Assembly: GCA_904420245.1 (NCBI GenBank)
Contig: CAJFUL010000017.1
Location: 1-48,409, forward strand
DNA: 48,409 bases
Direction of reading: 5' to 3'
Origin: Candidatus Paralachnospira avium
Lineage (GTDB): Bacteria > Bacillota > Clostridia > Lachnospirales > Lachnospiraceae
Shown here: positions 40,344 to 48,409 of the stretch, one piece after another
Layout of the letters: each line of letters starts with the position of its first letter
Numbering within the stretch: position 1 is the first letter of the stretch
Translations under genes and position numbers: made by a program
Notes under the pieces: model-generated
Databases searched by the model: none
What the model was told of the DNA's origin: nothing
The model's input: the letters and a program-made list of their open reading frames with translations, nothing else

Positions 40344-40525
40344 AGCTGGAAGAGGCCTTTTCCAGGCTGGATGAGATCATCGGGAAGCTGGAAGGGGACG
40401 GACTGTCCATGGAGGAGTCATTCACTCTCTATGAAGAGGGACTTTCCCTCATCAGCCGGTGCCGGGGGAGCATCGACGAGGCAGAAAAAAAACTGAAGAT
40501 CTTGGAGGACGGCCATGAATTTTAA
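40325..40525 (+). CDS. xseB: Exodeoxyribonuclease VII small subunit
   Basis: The 66-residue subunit has LEEAFSRLDEIIGKLEGDGL, SMEESFTLYEEGLSLISRCR and EAEKKLKIL, the family pattern. ATG 40325 follows AAGGAGGAATT and overlaps xseA by 19 nt. The stop overlaps ispA. Confidence 0.95.
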   Translation: MEERPIKLEEAFSRLDEIIGKLEGDGLSMEESFTLYEEGLSLISRCRGSIDEAEKKLKILEDGHEF

Positions 40526-41402
40526 GGAAGAGCTTCGGATACGGACAGAGGAGACGGAAGCGATCATCCGCCGCTATCTGCCGGAGGAAGAGGGCTATCA
40601 GAAGACGGTGCTCTCTGCCATGAATTACAGTGTGCTGGCGGGAGGCAAGCGGCTCCGCCCTCTGCTCATGAGGGAGTGCTGCCGCCTTTTCGGCGCGGAG
40701 GGGCCGGAGCTGGCGCCTTTCATGGCGGCCATCGAGATGATCCATACTTCCTCTCTGGTGCACGATGATCTTCCGGCCATGGACGCCGACGAGTACCGGC
40801 GCGGGAAGAAGACCACCTGGGTATCCTACGGCGAGGATATGGCGATCCTGGCCGGGGACGGCCTGATGATCTATGCCTTTGAGACGGCGGCCGGCGCCTT
40901 TGCTGCCACAGACCGTCCGGCGGCCGTGGGGCGCTGCATCGGGATCCTGGCCCGAAAGACCGGGATCTATGGGATGATCGGCGGCCAGACGGCGGACGTG
41001 GAGATGACGGGAAAGCCGATCCCGGCCGATATGCTGGATTTCATATACCGTCTGAAGACAGGGGCTCTCCTGGAGGCTTCCATGATGATCGGAGCCATTC
41101 TGGGAGGAGCGGACGAAGAACAGGTGAAGGCGGTGGAGCAGGCGGCCTCCGACGTGGGGCTGGCCTTCCAGATCCGGGATGATATATTGGACGTGGTCAG
41201 TACCGCGGAAGTTTTGGGAAAACCTGTGGGAAGCGATATGAGAAATGAAAAGACCACGTTTGCTTCCCTCTGGGGCATCGGAGCGGCGGAGGAAAAGGCG
41301 GAGTTCTATTCCAGGCGGGCCGTGGAGACCTTGTCGGCGCTGCCGGTGAAAAATGAGTTTTTGAACCGGCTTTTGATGGAGCTGACCGCCAGAGAAAAAT
41401 AA
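40515..41402 (+). CDS. ispA: Farnesyl (geranyl) diphosphate synthase
   Basis: The 295-residue prenyl transferase condenses IPP with DMAPP or GPP. It has the chain-binding GGKRLRPLL, the first aspartate-rich motif in SLVHDDLPAMDADEYRRGKK (about 77-96; DDxxxxD) and the second in LAFQIRDDILDVVSTAEVLG (about 215-234), then KPVGSDMRNEKTTFASLWG. TTGGAGG lies 7 nt upstream of the ATG. It supplies precursors for undecaprenyl phosphate, and dxs downstream feeds it IPP through the MEP pathway. Confidence 0.95.
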   Translation: MNFKEELRIRTEETEAIIRRYLPEEEGYQKTVLSAMNYSVLAGGKRLRPLLMRECCRLFGAEGPELAPFMAAIEMIHTSSLVHDDLPAMDADEYRRGKKTTWVSYGEDMAILAGDGLMIYAFETAAGAFAATDRPAAVGRCIGILARKTGIYGMIGGQTADVEMTGKPIPADMLDFIYRLKTGALLEASMMIGAILGGADEEQVKAVEQAASDVGLAFQIRDDILDVVSTAEVLGKPVGSDMRNEKTTFASLWGIGAAEEKAEFYSRRAVETLSALPVKNEFLNRLLMELTAREK

Positions 41403-41417
41403 AGGGATGATGTGCAC

Positions 41418-43286
41418 ATGTTAGAGAATATTCAATGTCCGGAGGATCTGAAGGCTTTGGATCCGGGCCAGTATCCGGCCCTGGCGCAGGAGATCCGGGA
41501 ATTCCTGATCCAAAAAGTCAGCGAGCACGGAGGCCATCTGGCTTCCAATCTGGGCGTGGTGGAGCTGACCATGGCCCTCCATCTGGCTCTGGAGCTGCCG
41601 AAGGACAAGATCGTCTGGGACGTGGGCCATCAGTCCTACACCCATAAGCTCTTATCGGGCAGGCGGGAGGCGTTCGATACCCTCAGGGAGTATGGAGGCC
41701 TGAGCGGATTTCCCAAGAGGCGGGAATCGGACTATGACAGTTTCGATACGGGACACAGCTCCACCTCCATATCGGCGGGGCTGGGACTGGTGGAGGCCAG
41801 GGACCGGCTGGGAGAGGATCATACGGTGGTCTCCGTCATCGGGGACGGCGCTCTTTCCGGCGGCATGGCCTATGAGGCCCTGAACAACGCCTCCAGGCTT
41901 AAGAGCAATTTCATCATCGTCCTCAACGACAACAATATGTCCATCTCCGAGAGCACGGGAGGCTTTTCCCGTTATCTGTCCAGGATCCGTCTGGGAGCCG
42001 GCTACAACAATCTGAAACGGGATGTGAAGCGGGGGCTGTCCAGAGTCCCCGGCGTGGGAGACTCTCTGGTGGAAAATATCAGCCAGGCCAAGATGGTGCT
42101 GAAACAGTTCATGGTGCCGGGGATGTTTTTTGAAAATCTGGACATCACCTATGTGGGACCCATCGACGGCCACGACATCGCCACCATGGTACGGATCTTT
42201 AAAGAGGCCAAAAAGATCGACCGCCCTATCCTGATCCATGTGAAGACGAAGAAGGGAAAGGGCTATCAGCCGGCGGAGCGGCACCCGGTCCGGTTCCATG
42301 GAGTCGGTCCCTTTGATGTGGAGAGCGGGAAGCCTCTGGAGGCAAAGACCGGGATCTCCTATACAGAGGCCTTTTCCCATACGCTCTGCAGGCTGGGGGA
42401 GAAGGACGCGCGCATCGTGGCGGTGACGGCGGCCATGCCGGAGGGGACGGGACTGAAGAAGTTCGGCGTCCTCTATCCGAATCGGCTCTATGACGTGGGC
42501 ATCGCCGAAGAGCACGCGGTCACCTTCGCGGCCGGGATGGCGGCAGGAGGCTTAAAGCCGGTGGTGGCGGTGTATTCTTCCTTCCTCCAGAGGGCTTATG
42601 ACCAGATCCTCCACGACGTCTGTCTCCAGGGGCTTCCCGTGGTCTTTGCCGTGGACCGGGCCGGTCTGGTGGGCAACGACGGAGAGACCCATCACGGAGT
42701 GTTCGATCTGTCCTATCTGAGCAGCATGCCCGGCATGGTGGTCTTCGCGCCCAAGAATAAGTATGAACTGAGGAGCGGACTGGAGTTTGGACTTTCCTGC
42801 GGAAAGCCTTTTGCCATCCGGTATCCGAGAGGGACAGCCTGGTCCGGCCTGAAGGAGTGCCATGCGCCCATCCGGCTGGGAAGGAGCGAGATCCTCACCG
42901 AGGGAAAGGAGATCGCCCTGCTGGCCGTGGGAGATATGGTGGAGACGGCTCTCCAGGTCCGGGATCTTCTGCGGGAGCAGGGGCTTTCTCCCACGCTGGT
43001 AAACGTCCGGTTCGTGAAGCCCATGGATACGGAGCTTTTGGACCGTCTCGCCCGTGGACACAGCCTGGCGGTGACCATGGAGGACAATGTGGAAGCGGGA
43101 GGCTACGGAGAAGCGGTGGCTTCCTACTGCAACGGGATGGGAAACGGGATGAAGGTCTTAAAGAAGGCGGTCCCCGACCGGTTTGTGGAGCATGGAGCCG
43201 TGAGTACGCTGCGGAAGCTTTTGAAGCTGGATGCCGGTTCCATCGCGGACGAGATCTTAAACGTCTGGAAAGGGAAAGAAATATGA
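41418..43286 (+). CDS. dxs: 1-deoxy-D-xylulose-5-phosphate synthase
   Basis: The 622-residue enzyme condenses pyruvate and glyceraldehyde-3-phosphate with thiamine diphosphate, the first step of the MEP pathway. It has HLASNLGVVELTMALHLALE, WDVGHQSYTHKLLSGR with the active-site histidines, the ThDP motif VIGDGALSGGMAYEALNNAS (about 142-161), DITYVGPIDGHD, and the transketolase pyrimidine-binding part GIAEEHAVTFAAGMAAGG. ATG 41418 is preferred over GTG 41412 because of spacing to AAAGGGA. The stop overlaps tlyA. Confidence 0.96.
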   Translation: MLENIQCPEDLKALDPGQYPALAQEIREFLIQKVSEHGGHLASNLGVVELTMALHLALELPKDKIVWDVGHQSYTHKLLSGRREAFDTLREYGGLSGFPKRRESDYDSFDTGHSSTSISAGLGLVEARDRLGEDHTVVSVIGDGALSGGMAYEALNNASRLKSNFIIVLNDNNMSISESTGGFSRYLSRIRLGAGYNNLKRDVKRGLSRVPGVGDSLVENISQAKMVLKQFMVPGMFFENLDITYVGPIDGHDIATMVRIFKEAKKIDRPILIHVKTKKGKGYQPAERHPVRFHGVGPFDVESGKPLEAKTGISYTEAFSHTLCRLGEKDARIVAVTAAMPEGTGLKKFGVLYPNRLYDVGIAEEHAVTFAAGMAAGGLKPVVAVYSSFLQRAYDQILHDVCLQGLPVVFAVDRAGLVGNDGETHHGVFDLSYLSSMPGMVVFAPKNKYELRSGLEFGLSCGKPFAIRYPRGTAWSGLKECHAPIRLGRSEILTEGKEIALLAVGDMVETALQVRDLLREQGLSPTLVNVRFVKPMDTELLDRLARGHSLAVTMEDNVEAGGYGEAVASYCNGMGNGMKVLKKAVPDRFVEHGAVSTLRKLLKLDAGSIADEILNVWKGKEI

Positions 43287-44077
43287 AGGAACGACTGGAT
43301 GTATTGCTGGTTTCCGGAGGCTTTGCTCCTTCCAGAGAGAAGGCAAAGGCCATGATCATGGAGGGCATCGTCTTCGTAAACGGGCAGAAAGAGGATAAAG
43401 CAGGGGCTTCGTTTTCCCCGGATGTCCGCATCGAGGTGCGGGGCCATACGCTTCCGTATGTGAGCCGCGGAGGCCTCAAACTGGAAAAGGCGGTGAGCCG
43501 TTTCGGCCTCTCTCTGGAGGGCCGGGTCTGCATGGATGTGGGAGCATCCACGGGGGGGTTCACCGACTGTATGCTGCAAAACGGAGCCGTAAAAGTCTAT
43601 TCGGTGGATGTGGGCAGGGGCCAGCTGGCCTGGAAGCTGCGGCAGGATGAACGGGTAGTCTGCATGGAAAAGACCAATATCCGCTATGTGACGCCGGAGG
43701 ACATCGGGGAACAGGTGGATTTTGTTTCCATAGACGTATCCTTCATTTCCCTGACCAAGGTGCTTCCTCCCGTGCGGGAGCTTCTGAAAGAGGGAGGAGA
43801 GGTGGTCTGCCTCATCAAGCCCCAGTTCGAGGCGGGCCGGGAAAAGGTGGGGAAGAAAGGCGTGGTCCGGGATCCCGCCGTCCATCTGGAGGTGATCCGG
43901 AAGGTGATGGAATGTGCCGGAGAGCTGGGCTTTTCCAGACTTCATCTGGATCATTCCCCCATCAAGGGACCGGAAGGGAACATCGAGTATCTGCTCCACT
44001 TGAGGAAGGCCGGAGACTGCGGGGAGGAACTCTTCCCGGAGCAGGTGGTGGAAACGGCCCATGAGGAACTGACATGA
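43283..44077 (+). CDS. tlyA: TlyA family rRNA (cytidine-2'-O)-methyltransferase
   Basis: The 264-residue protein has an N-terminal S4 RNA-binding domain (ERLDVLLVSGGFAPSREKAK; GIVFVNGQ) and an FtsJ-like Rossmann methyltransferase (CMDVGASTGGFTDCMLQNGA, SAM loop about 83-102; VDFVSIDVSFISLTKVLPPV; VCLIKPQFEAGREKVGKKGV). The clostridial nadK-linked member is often also called YqxC. ATG 43283 overlaps the dxs stop by 4 nt; a long upstream in-frame extension inside dxs is rejected. The stop overlaps nadK. Confidence 0.93.
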   Translation: MKERLDVLLVSGGFAPSREKAKAMIMEGIVFVNGQKEDKAGASFSPDVRIEVRGHTLPYVSRGGLKLEKAVSRFGLSLEGRVCMDVGASTGGFTDCMLQNGAVKVYSVDVGRGQLAWKLRQDERVVCMEKTNIRYVTPEDIGEQVDFVSIDVSFISLTKVLPPVRELLKEGGEVVCLIKPQFEAGREKVGKKGVVRDPAVHLEVIRKVMECAGELGFSRLHLDHSPIKGPEGNIEYLLHLRKAGDCGEELFPEQVVETAHEELT

Positions 44078-44892
44078 ACCGATTTTACGTGATCACAAAC
44101 AGGCAGAAAGATCCGGAACTCCAGGTTACGGAGAAGATCCGGAGGTTTTTGGAGAGCAGGGGAAGGACCTGCGTCCTGGAGGGACCCATTCCGGAGGGTA
44201 CGGACTGCGTCCTGGTGCTGGGAGGAGACGGGACCATCCTCCAGGCGGCCAGGAAGCTAGGGGGCAGGGACGTCCCTCTCCTGGGAGTCAATCTGGGTAC
44301 CATGGGGTATCTGGCGGAGCTGGATGTCCACCAGGCAGTTTCCGGGCTGACGGAGCTTTTGGAGCGGGGGCCTGCCGGAGTGGAGGAACGGATGATGCTA
44401 AAGGGGACCGTCTGGCGCAGAGGGGAGGAGCCCTGTGAGGATATGGCCCTGAACGACGTGCTGGTGGGCCGGGAATCCGGCTTTAAGATCATTCGGTTCA
44501 AGGTCTATGTGGACGGGGAATTTTTGAGCTCCTACGCGGCGGACGGGATGATCGTGGCCACGCCCACCGGGTCCACGGCCTATAACCTTTCCGTGGGCGG
44601 GCCCATCGTGGAGCCGACGGCCTCCCTGCTCTTACTGACGCCGGTGGCTCCCCACGGGATGCTCAACAAGAGCATCGTGTTTTCCGATAAGAGCAGGATC
44701 AAGCTGGAGCTGGCGGCTCCGGCCGGGCGGCCGGCGGGAAACGCCCTGGTGGGCTTTGACAGCGACAGCCAGTATGTCCTGCGGCCGGGGGATTATATCG
44801 AGATTGAAAAAGCGGAGCGGACGACAAAGATCCTGAAACTCAGCAAGATCGGATTTTTAGAGACCCTCCGCCGGAAGATGTCGGCGGAATAG
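44074..44892 (+). CDS. nadK: NAD kinase
   Basis: The 272-residue kinase phosphorylates NAD to NADP. It has VLVLGGDGTILQAARKLGG (GGDGT about 50-54), LGVNLGTMGYLAELD, MALNDVLVGRESGFKIIRFK (NE/D motif as ND), and GMIVATPTGSTAYNLSVGGP. Length is typical. The ATG overlaps the tlyA stop (ATGA), and AGGA precedes it. Confidence 0.96.
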   Translation: MNRFYVITNRQKDPELQVTEKIRRFLESRGRTCVLEGPIPEGTDCVLVLGGDGTILQAARKLGGRDVPLLGVNLGTMGYLAELDVHQAVSGLTELLERGPAGVEERMMLKGTVWRRGEEPCEDMALNDVLVGRESGFKIIRFKVYVDGEFLSSYAADGMIVATPTGSTAYNLSVGGPIVEPTASLLLLTPVAPHGMLNKSIVFSDKSRIKLELAAPAGRPAGNALVGFDSDSQYVLRPGDYIEIEKAERTTKILKLSKIGFLETLRRKMSAE

Positions 44893-44908
44893 ACAGGAGG
44901 AAGCCGGT

Positions 44909-45361
44909 ATGAAGATCGAGCGTCACAGTAAGATCGTGGAATTGATCGGAAAATATGACATTGAGACCCAGGAAGAGCTGGCGGCCAGGCTCAACGAGGC
45001 CGGGTTCAAGGTGACCCAGGCCACGGTGTCCAGGGATATCCGGGAGCTTAAGCTGACTAAGGTGGCGGTGGAAGGAGGACGGCAGAAGTATGTGGTGCTC
45101 CACAAGTCCGACACCAGTCTGAACGACAAGTATATCCGGATCCTGCGGGACGGTTTTGTGTCCATGGATATGGCCCAGAATATCCTGGTGGTGAAGACGG
45201 TGCCGGGGATGGCCATGGCGGTGGCGGCGGCGCTGGACGCCCTGAGGCTCCACGAGATCGTCGGCTGCATCGCGGGAGACGACGCCATCATGTGCGCGGT
45301 CCGCAGTGTGGACGATACCATCATCGTCATGGAGAAACTGCGCAAGATCATGTCCGTCTGA
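44909..45361 (+). CDS. argR: Arginine repressor
   Basis: The 150-residue repressor has a winged helix-turn-helix (ERHSKIVELIGKYDIETQEE; KVTQATVSRDIRELKLTKVA, about 34-53) and a C-terminal arginine-binding trimer domain (NILVVKTVPGMAMAVAAALD; EIVGCIAGDDAIMCAV with the GD arginine-contact pair). It controls arginine genes with L-arginine as corepressor. GGAGG lies upstream of ATG 44909. argR before recN is the usual clostridial order. Confidence 0.96.
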   Translation: MKIERHSKIVELIGKYDIETQEELAARLNEAGFKVTQATVSRDIRELKLTKVAVEGGRQKYVVLHKSDTSLNDKYIRILRDGFVSMDMAQNILVVKTVPGMAMAVAAALDALRLHEIVGCIAGDDAIMCAVRSVDDTIIVMEKLRKIMSV

Positions 45362-45375
45362 GGAAGGAGGCTCCT

Positions 45376-47046
45376 ATGTTACTGAACCTGCACGTGAAAA
45401 ACGTGGCGCTGATCGACGAGGCAGACGTGAGCCTGGGAGAGGGGCTGAATGTGCTGACCGGCGAGACCGGCGCCGGAAAGTCCATCCTCATCGATGCGGT
45501 CAATATGGCCCTGGGAGTAAGGAGCGGCAGGAGCCTGCTGCGGGGAGAACAGGCCGCCGGCGCGCAGCTTTTGTTCCAGGTGTCCGGCCGGGAAAAGAAG
45601 GAAGCCCTGGCGGCCCTTGACGCAGAGCCGGACGAGGAGGGGATGCTCCTCATCGCCAGGCGGATGACCCAGGGAAGGAGCATATCCAGGATCAACGACG
45701 AGACGGTGACGGTGTCGAAGCTGCGGGCAGTGACAGGCCTCCTCATCGATATACACGGACAGCATGAGCATCAGTCCCTGCTCCAAAAGCAAAAGCAGCT
45801 GGAGATCCTGGATGCCTATGCCAGATACCGGGAAGGCTCTGCAAAGGAAAAGATGCGGGAAGCGTATCAGGCCTACGAGGCGGCGAAACGGGAGCTGGCC
45901 TCCTATCAGATCGGGGAGGAGGAGAGGCTCCGGGAGCTTTCTTTTCTGGAATATGAGATCGGAGAGCTTCAGGGAGCCGGCCTGAAGGCGGGAGAGCTGG
46001 AAGAGCTGGAGCGCCGCCGCCGCCTTCTGGCGGGAGGACAGAGGATCGCTCTGGCGGTGGGAAAGGCTGAGGCTTTTCTGGACGGAGACGGAGGAGCAGG
46101 AGAGCTTTTGGGCCGGGCCGTCCGGGAGCTTTCGGAGGTTTCCGGATATGACGAGGAGCTTTCCGGGCTCTTATCCCAGGCCATGGACGCGGAGGCTCTT
46201 CTGGACGATCTGGTCCGGACGGTGCGGGACTATGGCCAGCAGCTGGTATTTGACGAGGGAGAGCTTTTGGAGATCGAGAAACGGCTGGATATCCTCCATA
46301 ACCTCCAGTCCAAATACGGAGAGACTTATGAAGAGATGATGGAGACTCTGGAAGCCTGTAAGGAGCGGCAGCAGCAGCTTTTGGCCTTTGACCGGAGAAA
46401 AGAGGAGGCGGAAAAGGCTTATCAGGCTGCGGAGGAGGAGGCCCTTTCCCTGGCCGGGGAGCTTTCCCGCATCCGGAAGGAGGAGGCCCTCCATCTGACG
46501 GAATCCATCCGGACGGCTCTGGTGGACCTGAATTTTCTGGAGGTCCAGGTTTCCATGGAATTTTCCAGGAAGGAGAAGCTGGGACCCGACGGATATGACG
46601 AGGCAGAGTTTTTGATCTCCACCAATCCGGGAGAGGATTTAAAGCCCCTGGCTCAGGTGGCTTCCGGCGGCGAGCTTTCCAGGATCATGCTGGCGGTAAA
46701 GGCTGTCCTGGCCGATACCGATGAGATCGATACGCTGATCTTTGACGAGATCGATGCCGGGATCAGCGGCAGGACGGCCAGGCGGGTGGCGGAAAAGCTG
46801 GCCGCCATCGCCAAAAATCATCAGGTGATCTGCATCACCCATCTGCCTCAGATCGCGGCCATGGCGGACTGTCATTATAAGATCGAGAAAAAAGCGCGGG
46901 ACGGACGCACCATCACCACGGTGACCCAGCTGGATGAGGAGGAGCAGATCGGCGAGCTGGTCCGGCTCCTGGGAGATACGGCGGCGGCAGAGCAGAATGC
47001 CAGGGAACTAAAGCGGCTGGCGGAAGCGTATAAAAAACAGATTTAA
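45376..47046 (+). CDS. recN: DNA repair protein RecN
   Basis: The 556-residue SMC-like protein has Walker A LNVLTGETGAGKSILIDAVN (about 23-42), RRMTQGRSISRIND, DIHGQHEHQSLLQKQKQLEI, a long coiled coil (about 150-350), the signature LAQVASGGELSRIMLAVKAV (about 421-440), Walker B TLIFDEIDAGISGRTARRVA (about 454-473) and ITHLPQIAAMADCHYKIEK. It acts early in double-strand break repair. ATG 45376 follows AAGGAGG; the upstream in-frame start lies within argR. Confidence 0.96.
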   Translation: MLLNLHVKNVALIDEADVSLGEGLNVLTGETGAGKSILIDAVNMALGVRSGRSLLRGEQAAGAQLLFQVSGREKKEALAALDAEPDEEGMLLIARRMTQGRSISRINDETVTVSKLRAVTGLLIDIHGQHEHQSLLQKQKQLEILDAYARYREGSAKEKMREAYQAYEAAKRELASYQIGEEERLRELSFLEYEIGELQGAGLKAGELEELERRRRLLAGGQRIALAVGKAEAFLDGDGGAGELLGRAVRELSEVSGYDEELSGLLSQAMDAEALLDDLVRTVRDYGQQLVFDEGELLEIEKRLDILHNLQSKYGETYEEMMETLEACKERQQQLLAFDRRKEEAEKAYQAAEEEALSLAGELSRIRKEEALHLTESIRTALVDLNFLEVQVSMEFSRKEKLGPDGYDEAEFLISTNPGEDLKPLAQVASGGELSRIMLAVKAVLADTDEIDTLIFDEIDAGISGRTARRVAEKLAAIAKNHQVICITHLPQIAAMADCHYKIEKKARDGRTITTVTQLDEEEQIGELVRLLGDTAAAEQNARELKRLAEAYKKQI

Positions 47047-47051
47047 AGGAT

Positions 47052-47083
47052 AAAAACGGCGGTCCTGCGGGATCGCCGTTTTT
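47052..47083 (+). terminator. Intrinsic terminator after recN
   Basis: AAAAACGGCG (47052-47061) pairs with CGCCGTTTTT (47074-47083). The T-rich end makes it a good terminator, and the A-rich start allows function from the minus strand too. Confidence 0.85.
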
Positions 47084-47111
47084 GTGGGAATTTTTCCCGG
47101 AGAAGGACTTT

Positions 47112-47141
47112 GCATGGCCTCGGTTTTTTTGCTCCATAATA
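47112..47141 (+). promoter_or_regulatory. Sigma-G/sigma-F-type promoter of spoIVB
   Basis: GCATG (47112-47116), 18 nt, CATAATA (47135-47141), matching the forespore sigma-G pattern (GNATR and CATNNTA). spoIVB is a known forespore gene under sigma-F/sigma-G. It lies 33 nt before the start codon. Confidence 0.65.
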
Positions 47142-47174
47142 GAGAGGAAAGATAAAAAAATTGGGAGGCGCGCC

Positions 47175-48329
47175 ATGACGAGGAAACAGAAGTACCGGCA
47201 ATTGCTGATCCGGCTGATCTGGTTTATGATCCTTTTTACCTGTTTGTTTTCTTACTATTATATCCGGAACCAGGTGCCGGAGCGGATCCACGTGGTCGTG
47301 GGGGAAGAAGGGACCTTCCGTTTTTCCCTGCCCTGGGGGACCACGGCTCAGACGGAAAATGAAGAAGTGGTCTTAAGCGGCGCTTCCAATATCCCGGAGG
47401 GCGCCGTGCGCATAAGCGGGGACCAGGCCTTCACGGTGGAGGGGACTGCCGCCGGCAGCTATGACATGGATCTGAAGCTGTTTGGGTGGCTGCCCCTGCG
47501 CAGCGTCGATGTGGAGGTGGTGGAAGCCAAATCGGTGATACCGGGAGGCGAGTCCATCGGTCTCTACCTGGAAACGGACGGAGTCATGGTGGTGGGCACC
47601 GGCACCATCACCGACGGTCAGGGGAACCAGCTGGAGCCGGCTTATGGTGTGGTCCAGTCGGGAGATTATATCCTGGAGGCCAATGGGAGAGCGGTGCCGG
47701 ACAAGGAGGCGCTGATCTCCGAGATCTCAGGCTGCGGAGAGGGCAGCTGCGCCCTGACGATCCGGCGGGAGGGAGAGATCCTGGAGACGGAGGTGGACAC
47801 GGTCCGGACGGAGGACGGATCCATAAAGGCGGGGATCTGGGTCCGGGACGACGCTCAGGGCATAGGGACCCTCACGTATGTGGATGAAAACGGACGGTTC
47901 GGAGCCCTGGGGCACGCCATGAGCGACAGCGACACGGGAAAACGGCTGGAAGTATCGGGAGGCGACCTGGAGCATGCCAAGATCCAGGACGTGGTGCGGG
48001 GACAGTCCGGAACTCCCGGTTCTCTGCTGGGGACCATCATCTATGGCGGAAGCCATATGGGCACCATCAAAAAAAATACGGAAGCCGGGGTATTCGGCCG
48101 CATGGCGGAGGGAGAGCTGGCTTATGAGAACGCGGTCCCGGTGGGATATATGCAGGATGTGGAGCTGGGGCCGGCGGTGATCCGCTGCTGTGCCGACGGA
48201 GAGGTGAAGGAGTACGAGATCGAGATCCTGAAGGCGGACATCACCACCGACAGCTATAAAGGGCTGGTGGTGCAGGTGACGGATCAGGAGCTTTTGTCCC
48301 TGACGGGAGGCATCGTCCAGGGCATGTGA
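47175..48329 (+). CDS. spoIVB: SpoIV B serine peptidase, truncated before the catalytic serine
   Basis: The 384-residue protein has a signal anchor (LLIRLIWFMILFTCLFSYYY), a PDZ domain (about 125-200: TITDGQGNQLEPAYGVVQSG; LEANGRAVPDKEALISEI) and the S55 peptidase domain with the catalytic histidine in FGALGHAMSDSD (His247) and VRGQSGTPGSLLGTI. It ends LSLTGGIVQGM then TGA. In SpoIVB of Bacillus and Clostridia the GGIIQGM stretch runs straight into SGSP, whose first serine is the nucleophile, plus about 45 further residues. That serine is missing here, so the product should be inactive as a peptidase unless the rest is joined by DNA rearrangement. ATG 47175 follows TTGGGAGG. In the usual order spo0A comes next. 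Confidence 0.88.
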   Translation: MTRKQKYRQLLIRLIWFMILFTCLFSYYYIRNQVPERIHVVVGEEGTFRFSLPWGTTAQTENEEVVLSGASNIPEGAVRISGDQAFTVEGTAAGSYDMDLKLFGWLPLRSVDVEVVEAKSVIPGGESIGLYLETDGVMVVGTGTITDGQGNQLEPAYGVVQSGDYILEANGRAVPDKEALISEISGCGEGSCALTIRREGEILETEVDTVRTEDGSIKAGIWVRDDAQGIGTLTYVDENGRFGALGHAMSDSDTGKRLEVSGGDLEHAKIQDVVRGQSGTPGSLLGTIIYGGSHMGTIKKNTEAGVFGRMAEGELAYENAVPVGYMQDVELGPAVIRCCADGEVKEYEIEILKADITTDSYKGLVVQVTDQELLSLTGGIVQGM

Positions 48330-48409
48330 GTGAGTTATAATAAGGACAACACAGGAAATCCCTGAAAACAGGGCGTTTCTGGTGCTTATCCCGACTCATT
48401 GACCACGAA
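48330..48409. other. Non-spoIVB sequence after the truncation; possible insertion junction
   Basis: The last 80 bases do not encode the expected SGSP...C-terminus in any of the three forward frames. They hold a TTATAATAAGG promoter-like word and a small hairpin CCCTG-AAAA-CAGGG (near 48360-48374). No recombinase or other gene can be read in so short a stretch. It may be the end of a prophage, an integrative element or another insertion, or simply spoIVB decay. Confidence 0.4.

Noticed and set aside
48330-48409. Group II intron 5' end after spoIVB
   Set aside because: The bases after the break (GTGAG) do not match the GTGYG start of group II introns, and no intron structure can be read in 80 bases.

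Overview
The window comes from a spore-forming, low-oxygen Firmicute, most likely a Lachnospiraceae-type Clostridia with a moderately GC-rich genome. The basis is the complete spoIIIAA-AH operon followed by Asp23, nusB, xseA, xseB, ispA, dxs, tlyA, nadK, argR, recN and spoIVB, a gene order known from Clostridia, together with strong AGGAGG ribosome sites, sigma-A promoters, a sortase-type surface protein and many lineage-typical lipoproteins. No rRNA, tRNA, CRISPR array or recombinase gene was seen.

Layout. 1-1000: decayed DNA holding the C-terminal ends of a sugar-ABC solute-binding protein and of another unidentified protein. 800-4260: a tandem family of cysteine-motif lipoproteins, with two intact copies, one internally deleted remnant and one copy lacking its 5' end. 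4281-11484: an export-type cassette of ABC ATPase, fused double permease, two HlyD/MacA-like adaptors, an orphan MacB periplasmic-core protein and a frameshifted small membrane protein. 11561-17246: a stand-alone FakA-type C-terminal domain, a DnaJ-like protein, an ornithine cyclodeaminase family enzyme, a beta-helix wall-anchored surface protein and a YitT transporter. 17420-20860: dhaK, dhaL and a DhaR-like regulator with a dead AAA+ domain. 20943-23560: a ferredoxin-type aldo/keto reductase, a minus-strand membrane protein and rlmH.

23600-32900 is an accessory region of short genes, AT-rich in its first part: four GNAT acetyltransferases, SUKH- and SUFU-like proteins (families often used as toxin immunity proteins), an AadE-type nucleotidyltransferase, an orphan ATPase, a VOC protein, a DUF5655 protein, a DUF4854 lipoprotein, a DUF2284 protein and tiny coupled ORFs. 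33102-48329 is the conserved sporulation and housekeeping block.

Three things stand out. First, spoIVB stops exactly before the catalytic-serine motif expected at its C-terminus, and the following 80 bases do not look like spoIVB; this may be the edge of an inserted element. Second, a dispersed hairpin-bearing intergenic repeat occurs at least five times, in both orientations. Third, the lipoprotein/ABC/adaptor/MacB-core cassette has a split architecture that I do not recognise as a described system.
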